A DNA stretch of 40,603 nucleotides from Bacteroidales bacterium (GTDB lineage Bacteria; Bacteroidota; Bacteroidia; Bacteroidales; Paludibacteraceae), in assembly GCA_015061115.1 (NCBI GenBank), contig SUXE01000024.1, positions 1 to 40,603 on the forward strand. The letters are read 5' to 3'. Numbering within the stretch: the first letter of the stretch is position 1; each line of letters starts with the position of its first letter. The translations under genes and the position numbers were made by a program. The notes beneath the pieces were generated by a model. That model saw only the letters and a program-made list of their open reading frames with translations, was not told the origin of the DNA and ran no database searches. Positions 33,049 through 40,603 of the stretch are shown in pieces.

Positions 33049-35856
33049 ATGAGAAAGATACTATTTAACATATTTTTGGTAATAAGCGCTGTTTCCACAT
33101 GTTTTGCACAACAGAAATTTGAGCCATTGCCAATGGATCCTGCTCTTCGCTATGGCATCCTTGACAACAAACTGACATATTATATCCGTCACAATGAGAC
33201 TGAAAAAGAGCGTGCGGACTTCTACATTGTGCAGAATGTGGGTGCGATCCTCGAAGAGGACAGTCAAAATGGTCTAGCTCACTTTCTCGAGCATATCGCT
33301 TTCAACGGAACAAAGAACTATCCAGGCAAAGGCATCATCAACTATCTCGAAACAATCGGTGTGAAATTTGGAGCGAATATCAACGCCTACACTTCCCTTG
33401 ACGAAACAGTCTATAACTTAAAAGCCGTGCCTACATACCGAAGCGGCATCGTCGACTCATGTCTGCTAATCCTACACGATTGGTCGAGCTTCATTTCTTG
33501 TGAAGACGACGAGATAGACAAAGAGAGAGGTGTGATCCTGGAGGAGTGGCGTACTCGTAACACATCCGACCGTCGTCTGTGGAAAAAATCATCACAAATA
33601 TTATATGAAGGGTCTCAATATGCGAAAAGAGACATCATCGGTGACACTGCGATCATTCTTCATTTCCATCCGGATTCACTTCGCGCTTACTACAACAAAT
33701 GGTATCGCCCGGATCTGCAGGGAATCATAATTGTAGGCGACGTGGATGTAGACTATGTTGAGGACAAGATAAAAGAGATTTTCGCAGATATTCCAGAGAG
33801 AGTCAATCCTGCAACTCGCATAGTGTACGATCTGAAAAAACTCGACACAACCAAAGTGTGTATCCTGACTGACCCAGAAGCCAAATACACTCTTGGAAAC
33901 ATCACATACCGTCATGATGCCATGCCATCAGAAATCTACGCATCAATCGTAGGATATACCACAAGCGTCATCGACAATCTGATCAGCAAAATGGTGAATG
34001 CGAGAATAGACGAAGTGCTAAAAGAGAAAAACTGTCCTTTCTCCTACGCGTCAATGTCGTATGGAAGCCAAGTGAAGAGCTGCGACGGATATGAACTGAT
34101 GTACATCGTGAAAGACAACCGTTGCATGGAGGCTTCCGAAAAAGTTCTTTCGTTAGCTGAGCAGGTGAGACGATATGGATTCACGGAGAGTGAGCTATAC
34201 AGAGCCAAAGAGGCAACAACAGCATCTTTTGAAAAGGCTTACACAGAAAGGACCAAAGCTAAAAACAACTCTTTCGTTGGCGAATACAAACGTAATTTCA
34301 CAACATTCGAGCCTATTCCAGGAATAGAATGGGAATACAACACAATCAAAAAAATTCTTCCGTCTATCACGACTGACATTGTGAACAAACGTTTTGCCGA
34401 TTATTTCAAAACGAACCAGATCACTGTGCTGATGACGGCCGCAGACAAAGACAAGAACTCACTGCCTAGTGAAAATCAGTTGACTCAACTGATCGCAGAC
34501 CGTGAGAAGATCGCAGCGTCTCCATATATAGACAAAGCGAAGAACAAGCCACTAGTGAAGAAAGATCCAAAGCCAGGCAAAATTGTGGACACTTACCACA
34601 ATCCAAAGCTCGACTACACGATGTGGACGCTGTCAAACGGCGCGAAAGTCATCATCAAATCCACAGATCTGAAAAACGACGAGATTTTGATGACTGCGTT
34701 TAGCGAGGGAGGAATCTCCACCGTCGGCGATCTGAGCAAACTTTCATCTGCCAAGATCGCAGACAACATCATCGAGAGCAACGGACTCGGAGATTTCGAT
34801 GCCACACAATTGGACAAAGCGTTGGCAGGCAAGAATGTCACAGTCTCGCCATCCATCGCCATGTACGAATCGAAGATTTCCGGACGAAGCACAATAAAAG
34901 ATTTCAAGACGATGCTTCAACTGACATACCTGCTACAGACATCTGTGCGAAAAGACCCAGAAGCATACGCGTCGTTGATGTCACAATATGAGACAGTCTT
35001 AGAGAACCGATCATCAGACCCGATGAACGACTACCGCGACTCTGTGCAGGTGTTGTCGTCGAGCAGAAACAGTTATACAATGCCATTTAAAAAGGAGAAT
35101 CTTTCTGAGATCAACGAAGCAGACGCAATCAAGATTTACAAGTCGTTGTTCTACTGTCCTGAGAAATTCACATACATTTTTGTAGGAAATTTGTCGGAAG
35201 ATAGCGTAAGAAACGAGATTCTTTCGTATATTGGCGGTATCAAATCTTCCAAGAGCAAGCAGAAAGGCTGGATAGACAGAGGCATAAAGCATCCATCCGG
35301 CTTTACAAAATGTGAATTCAGCAAGACATTGTCTAATCCAAAATCAGCCGACTATTTCTCATATATGGTTGAAATGGAATACAATCTGAAGAACAAATTG
35401 CAGCTTGCGATTCTCCGCTCGGTTCTCGACTACCGCTATTTGGAATCATGCAGAGAAAGAGAAGGCGGAACATACGGAGTGGCAGTCAGACAATCAATGT
35501 CTGTGGTGCCAAGTCCATCCGCATGTCTGAAGATCGCATTCGACACAGATCCTGAAAAAGAGACTTTGTTGAGTGGAATCATCAAGGAAGAGATAGACAA
35601 GATCATCAAGGATGGCATCCGAGACGACGATTTCCAGAAAGCAAAAGAGGCTCTGCAGAAATCATTCGCGGAAAGCCTTCTTGAGAATGGATACTGGAAA
35701 GGACAGTTAGAACATTTAGAAAAATACAGTTGGTGTGACAATCCTACATACACTGAGACTCTTGCGAAGATCACAAAAGAGGATATCCGTCAGACACTGA
35801 AAACTATTGTTGACGCAGGCAATCTTCTGGAGATTAAGATGAAGCCGGACAAATAA
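33049..35856 (+). CDS. M16 family zinc metallopeptidase (PqqL/insulinase-like), secreted
   Basis: 935 residues with a signal peptide (cleavage after CFA, about 20). The first M16 domain carries the inverted zinc motif HFLEH (78-82: His78, Glu81, His82) with the downstream glutamates in CEDDEIDKERGVILEEW. A second half follows from about 510, with SNGAKVIIKSTDLKNDEIL, lacking the zinc motif, as is normal for the two-half enzymes; a late REREGGTYGVAV is the conserved RxxxG/Y site. It acts in the periplasm or outside, cutting peptides. A minisatellite begins right after its stop. Confidence 0.95.
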   Translation: MRKILFNIFLVISAVSTCFAQQKFEPLPMDPALRYGILDNKLTYYIRHNETEKERADFYIVQNVGAILEEDSQNGLAHFLEHIAFNGTKNYPGKGIINYLETIGVKFGANINAYTSLDETVYNLKAVPTYRSGIVDSCLLILHDWSSFISCEDDEIDKERGVILEEWRTRNTSDRRLWKKSSQILYEGSQYAKRDIIGDTAIILHFHPDSLRAYYNKWYRPDLQGIIIVGDVDVDYVEDKIKEIFADIPERVNPATRIVYDLKKLDTTKVCILTDPEAKYTLGNITYRHDAMPSEIYASIVGYTTSVIDNLISKMVNARIDEVLKEKNCPFSYASMSYGSQVKSCDGYELMYIVKDNRCMEASEKVLSLAEQVRRYGFTESELYRAKEATTASFEKAYTERTKAKNNSFVGEYKRNFTTFEPIPGIEWEYNTIKKILPSITTDIVNKRFADYFKTNQITVLMTAADKDKNSLPSENQLTQLIADREKIAASPYIDKAKNKPLVKKDPKPGKIVDTYHNPKLDYTMWTLSNGAKVIIKSTDLKNDEILMTAFSEGGISTVGDLSKLSSAKIADNIIESNGLGDFDATQLDKALAGKNVTVSPSIAMYESKISGRSTIKDFKTMLQLTYLLQTSVRKDPEAYASLMSQYETVLENRSSDPMNDYRDSVQVLSSSRNSYTMPFKKENLSEINEADAIKIYKSLFYCPEKFTYIFVGNLSEDSVRNEILSYIGGIKSSKSKQKGWIDRGIKHPSGFTKCEFSKTLSNPKSADYFSYMVEMEYNLKNKLQLAILRSVLDYRYLESCREREGGTYGVAVRQSMSVVPSPSACLKIAFDTDPEKETLLSGIIKEEIDKIIKDGIRDDDFQKAKEALQKSFAESLLENGYWKGQLEHLEKYSWCDNPTYTETLAKITKEDIRQTLKTIVDAGNLLEIKMKPDK

Positions 35857-35923
35857 GGTGGATGGTTGATGGTGGATGGTTGATGGTTGACGGTTGATGG
35901 TGGATGGTTGATGGTGGATGGTT
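35857..35923 (+). repeat. Intergenic minisatellite of GGATGGTTGAT-type units
   Basis: About 67 bp made of irregular 7- and 14-bp units built from GGTGGAT and GGTTGAT, starting directly after the M16 stop. It is T/G-rich and non-coding. Confidence 0.85.
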
Positions 35924-35986
35924 AAAATGAGAAGTGAGGAATCAAATTCTTAATTCTTAATTTTTAACTTTTAATTCATATAAATT

Positions 35987-36793
35987 ATGGGAAATGTAAG
36001 TTTCAATCAATACAAGAAAGACCAGCGAGAATGGGCGATCATCCGTCTGTTCCGCTCGAGTTTTACTGCATTTCCACTAGGAGAGCTTGAGAAATGTGAA
36101 TGTCCGGACTTCATACTCAGTGCAGGATCTAAGAAGATCGGAATTGAGTTGACGGAATTGAAATACGAGAGAGAAGACAGAGACTTCAACCTCCGCGCGC
36201 ATGAAGATTTCCTCACCGACATCATGAACGGAGCCAAACAGATAGTAGAGAAAGTTTGCGATCAGGTGTTGGTTGTCGACGTACATTTCACCAACGAGCT
36301 CGGGCCATCTGTGAGTGTGCCGAAAGAGAAAGCGTCACAGCTGATGAGGCTGGCATTCACGGAAGCCATCTCTAAAATCGTGCTCGACAATGTGCCAATG
36401 TCCACAGGCAAAGAATACATAATAGACAGAAGCAGCAAATATGGCGACACGAATCTGCCAAGCAAGATCGAGATGATACGCATCAAAAACATGACTGGCA
36501 GGTATGACGAAGGATTATGGTACGCAGGCATTTCCACCAAAGTGAAGCCAATGAGTGTAGCCAGTGTTTGCGGAAGGATCAACGACAAAGACGAGAAAAT
36601 TGTGCACTATGCCCCACTCGATGAGCAATGGCTGATAATAGTGCAAAACAGTTTTTTGATGTCGAGTCTGTATAATCCCGACGATGTCAAGACAGCGTTA
36701 AACCATAAGTACCGTAGCAGATTCGACAGGATATTCGTATTCGAGAGAAGTGAAGGAACTGTCACGGAACTAAAAATCGAAAAGAAAGCATAA
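35987..36793 (+). CDS. Unknown protein with a possible PD-(D/E)xK nuclease motif
   Basis: 268 residues, soluble. Near the N-terminus CPDFIL (Pro40-Asp41) is followed by KKIGIELTELK, giving PD, then Glu54 in a hydrophobic strand and Glu57-Leu-Lys59. This PD...ExK spacing is what a PD-(D/E)xK nuclease fold would show; the preceding helix contains a Glu (Glu33). I do not recognise the rest (LVVDVHFTNELGPSV, RIFVFERSEGTVTEL). No methylase, toxin or phage gene is adjacent, so a restriction role is not supported. The call is from a motif only. Confidence 0.45.
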   Translation: MGNVSFNQYKKDQREWAIIRLFRSSFTAFPLGELEKCECPDFILSAGSKKIGIELTELKYEREDRDFNLRAHEDFLTDIMNGAKQIVEKVCDQVLVVDVHFTNELGPSVSVPKEKASQLMRLAFTEAISKIVLDNVPMSTGKEYIIDRSSKYGDTNLPSKIEMIRIKNMTGRYDEGLWYAGISTKVKPMSVASVCGRINDKDEKIVHYAPLDEQWLIIVQNSFLMSSLYNPDDVKTALNHKYRSRFDRIFVFERSEGTVTELKIEKKA

Positions 36794-36819
36794 TTGCGAA
36801 ATTATAGACAAAAACAAAT

Positions 36820-39191
<2,372 letters not shown>

Positions 39192-39215
39192 AAACGAAAA
39201 ACTATAACAATTGGT

Positions 39216-39248
39216 AAAGACGGGGGCATCCTCCCGTCTTTATTTTTT
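39216..39248 (+). terminator. Intrinsic terminator of gyrB
   Basis: An 11-bp stem (39216-39226 with 39231-39241, one G-T wobble), loop CATC, followed by TATTTTTTT. Its core AGACGGGGGCATC also occurs at 30505-30517 on the minus strand. Confidence 0.85.
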
Positions 39249-39421
39249 TGGCACAACGTTTCTACAAATGGCCATTTCCAAATTACGCTGTTAGGCGTTT
39301 TACACTGGCAGCAAAGACCAAGACGGTATTCCCTTTTTACCCTACTAGGGGTTATAGTTAATGCTATTCACATCTTGACAGTTCCATTTTTTATAATTTT
39401 GGTTTTGACACAAAAAAAATG
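39249..39421. other. Intergenic stretch with one promoter-like box
   Basis: No ORF supported. A TAATTTTG box on the plus strand (39394-39401) points toward the terminator and DUF5606 gene and has no well-placed partner. ACCCTACTAGGGGT (around 39340-39353) is a weak inverted repeat. GTAGAAACG on the minus strand near 39262 looks like a degraded foot of the small hairpin family. Confidence 0.35.
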
Positions 39422-39455
39422 AAAAAAAAGAGACGCCGTGATACGACGTCTCTAC
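39422..39455 (-). terminator. Terminator of the DUF5606 gene, made from a GTAG-footed hairpin
   Basis: Minus strand: GTAG (39455-39452) at the foot, arms AGAGACGTCG and CGGCGTCTCT pairing at 9 of 10 positions, then TTTTTTTT. It lies 24-50 nt after the DUF5606 stop. Confidence 0.82.
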
Positions 39456-39476
39456 AAATATCATATTAATCCAATA

Positions 39477-39884
39477 TTATGCTTCAGCCTTCTCTTCCTT
39501 AACGAAGTCAGTCATATTAGCACCAACAAGAAGATTATACCAAACCATAACCTTCTTGATATCGCTCACGTGGACACGAGTGCGATCAAAGTTTGGCAAC
39601 ACCTCTTCGAAGTAAGCACGCATCTGGTCAGCATCATTAGATGGCTTTACAGAAGTGGCAGCTCCATTCTCCTTCTTCTTGATTGAGTCAAACACAGAAG
39701 CCAAAGAGACTTCACCTTCGTCTGTATAGATTGCTATATCATTGAGAGAAATGATCTTTTCTGTAGCATAAGCAGGAGTCTTCTTTCCTGAAGCCAACTC
39801 CTCAACGATAAGCATGTTTTTGCCCTGTGACGCCAATTTGAATAGGCCTGGGCGACCTGCGATTGATAAAATTCGCCTTAACAT
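39477..39884 (-). CDS. DUF5606 family conserved protein
   Basis: 135 residues, soluble. Opens MLRRILSIAGRPGLFKLASQG, then KNMLIVEELASGKKTPAYAT, EKIISLNDIAIYTDEGEVSL and VHVSDIKKVMVWYNLLVGA, a run I recognise as the DUF5606 family, conserved in Bacteroidetes and without known function. The ATG is 33 nt after a TATTTTTG box. It is transcribed alone, convergent with gyrB. Confidence 0.85.
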   Translation of the reverse strand: MLRRILSIAGRPGLFKLASQGKNMLIVEELASGKKTPAYATEKIISLNDIAIYTDEGEVSLASVFDSIKKKENGAATSVKPSNDADQMRAYFEEVLPNFDRTRVHVSDIKKVMVWYNLLVGANMTDFVKEEKAEA

Positions 39885-39916
39885 TATCTTTATTTTTACT
39901 TAAAACTAATTTTCCA

Positions 39917-39946
39917 CAAAAATATAAAAATTGTGCTACTTGCAAA
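39917..39946 (-). promoter_or_regulatory. Promoter of the DUF5606 gene
   Basis: Minus strand: TTTG (39946-39943), 18 nt, TATTTTTG (39924-39917). The spacing is two bases short of ideal. Confidence 0.55.
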
Positions 39947-39954
39947 GCGATTTG

Positions 39955-40000
39955 GCGAATTAATTCTTAATTCGCAATTCATAATTCTTAATTAGAGATG
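39955..40000. repeat. AT-rich TTAATTC repeat stretch
   Basis: Runs of AATTCTTAATT and close relatives, like those at 31348-31385 and 35945-35985. They lie only between genes and look like a dispersed, decayed repeat rather than a binding site. Confidence 0.5.
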
Positions 40001-40122
40001 TAAAAAGAGATGAAAAACATAATATGTAATTAAATATTCAAAAAAATACAGGTAAAAAAACAGAGTCGAAAGCCATGTTTCAAAAAAAATTGCATCAAAG
40101 CTAAAAAAAATCCGAAAATCGC

Positions 40123-40152
40123 TTGCAGAATAAAAAAAAGTCACTACTTTTG
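40123..40152 (+). promoter_or_regulatory. Promoter of the tRNA-His gene
   Basis: TTG (40123-40125), 19 nt, TACTTTTG (40145-40152), then the tRNA about 20 nt further on. A close match to the Bacteroidetes consensus. Confidence 0.75.
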
Positions 40153-40171
40153 CACTCGCAATTCAGCAAAT

Positions 40172-40246
40172 GGTGGGTGTAGCTCAGTTGGTTAGAGTAT
40201 CAGATTGTGGTCCTGAGGGTCGAGGGTTCGATCCCCTTCACCCACC
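40172..40246 (+). tRNA. tRNA-His (anticodon GTG)
   Basis: The cloverleaf fits: acceptor 40173-40179 with 40239-40245 (seven pairs), G-1 at 40172 facing C73 at 40246 as expected for histidine, D arm TAGCTCAGTTGGTTAGAGTA, anticodon loop TTGTGGT, T arm with TTCGATC. The last pair of the anticodon stem (31-39) is A-C, a mismatch. CCA is not fully encoded (CAG follows C73). It has its own promoter and terminator. Confidence 0.95.
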
Positions 40247-40253
40247 CAGAAAG

Positions 40254-40287
40254 AGAGATTGTTCGTTTGAGCAATCTCTTTTTTTTA
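40254..40287 (+). terminator. Terminator of the tRNA-His gene
   Basis: Arms AGAGATTGTT (40254-40263) and AGCAATCTCT (40270-40279), ten pairs with one wobble, followed by eight T. Confidence 0.85.
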
Positions 40288-40365
40288 TACCAACATACCA
40301 TTACCAATATTAAACGTCTAGCGACGTGATTAGGAAATAGTCTCCACATTTATATATTCAGACCT

Positions 40366-40391
40366 GGGCGACCATAAGGGATCGCCCCTAC
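40366..40391 (-). repeat. GTAG-footed REP-like hairpin
   Basis: Minus strand: GTAG (40391-40388), then arms GGGCGA (40387-40382) and TCGCCC (40371-40366). Shares GTAGRGRCG with the hairpins at 39429-39455 and 40453-40474. Confidence 0.65.
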
Positions 40392-40402
40392 GGTCCAATG
40401 CC

Positions 40403-40443
40403 TATCCCCAACAATTATGCATTATGAATTACGAATTATGAAT
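40403..40443 (+). repeat. 41-bp direct repeat, copy 1
   Basis: Identical to 40503-40543, exactly 100 bp downstream. Starts TATCCCCAACAATTATGC and continues with the ATTATGAATT-type repeat found also near 70-92. Confidence 0.9.
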
Positions 40444-40452
40444 TATCATAAC

Positions 40453-40474
40453 ACGCACATTCATGCGTCTCTAC
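40453..40474 (-). repeat. GTAG-footed REP-like hairpin
   Basis: Minus strand: GTAG (40474-40471), GACGCATGAATGTGCGT with ACGCA/TGCGT arms. Lies between the two copies of the 41-bp direct repeat. Confidence 0.6.
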
Positions 40475-40502
40475 GAGAGGGAGAATAACCAGATGTGTGG
40501 AT

Positions 40503-40543
40503 TATCCCCAACAATTATGCATTATGAATTACGAATTATGAAT
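40503..40543 (+). repeat. 41-bp direct repeat, copy 2
   Basis: Second identical copy of 40403-40443. The 59 bp between the copies contain a small hairpin repeat. Confidence 0.9.
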
Positions 40544-40603
40544 ATTCTTATGATATATCCAAGAAAAATTGAAAAAAATATAGGATCCAGACTGGGGACG
40601 CTG

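Larger units (their letters stand above)
40288..40603. other. Non-coding end region with repeats only
   Basis: No ORF with coding character. It holds two GTAG-footed hairpins (40366-40391 and 40453-40474) and two copies of a 41-bp direct repeat. The last 50 bases show nothing recognisable. Confidence 0.6.

Noticed and set aside
35857-35923. CRISPR or binding-site array after the M16 gene
   Set aside because: Units of 7 or 14 bp without spacers; it is a minisatellite.
39394-39401. Promoter of a transcript antisense to the DUF5606 gene
   Set aside because: Only the -7 box is present; spacing to any TTG is wrong and the transcript would run into a hairpin at once.

Overview
The window looks like a chromosomal segment of a member of the Bacteroidales (phylum Bacteroidota). 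Support: promoters of the Bacteroidetes type (TTTG or TTG, about 20 nt, then TAnnTTTG), few Shine-Dalgarno sites, a Bacteroidetes-type omega subunit, the conserved bamD-rpoZ-coaBC-DUF4835-recN block, DUF4491 and DUF5606 proteins, many lipoproteins and outer-membrane barrels, and a tRNA-His without an encoded CCA end. I cannot place family or genus. There is no sign of a phage, plasmid, CRISPR array or intact insertion sequence.

Layout. 68-1621 (-): Nnr, the NAD(P)H-hydrate repair enzyme. 1955-8125 (+): a five-gene cluster of porin, imelysin lipoprotein, di-haem DUF1111 lipoprotein, second barrel and mono-haem lipoprotein, preceded by a Bacteroidetes promoter and a perfect 16-bp palindrome. 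It reads as an iron-related, redox-linked envelope system without a TonB receptor. 8236-8625: a small four-helix membrane protein. 8656-13773 (+): a promoter, a short leader ORF that runs through a strong terminator hairpin, then TetR, an RND/MMPL exporter, a LolA-like periplasmic protein and a barrel; together a likely regulated envelope-lipid export system. 13843-14045: a 203-bp element with 23-bp inverted ends, followed by a SAM methyltransferase and a ZIP metal transporter.

15594-20150 (-): a very large DUF2339 membrane protein gene broken in frame by one TAG codon; its N-terminal part carries nine 27-bp repeats and its membrane part a three-fold internal repeat. 20339-21034 (-): a lipoprotein of the Fibrobacter-paralogous type. 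21099-22913 (-): LemA plus two TPM-domain proteins. 23002-28069 (-): bamD, rpoZ, coaBC, DUF4835 and recN. 28166-30485 (+): a voltage-sensor-type potassium channel with a zinc ribbon and a double-TerB/J-domain membrane protein. 30486-32893 (-): a secreted unknown, nadC, a structured non-coding stretch and a small secreted protein. 33049-39191 (+): an M16 peptidase, a possible PD-(D/E)xK nuclease-fold protein, DUF4491 and gyrB. 39477-39884 (-): DUF5606. 40172-40246 (+): tRNA-His. The last 300 bases hold repeats only.

Most genes are ordinary housekeeping or envelope genes. The parts most worth a second look are the TetR-operon leader/attenuator, the TAG-interrupted DUF2339 gene, the inverted-repeat element before the methyltransferase, the family of small GTAG-footed hairpins, the folded non-coding stretch near 32360-32466, and the imelysin/cytochrome/porin operon with its palindrome.
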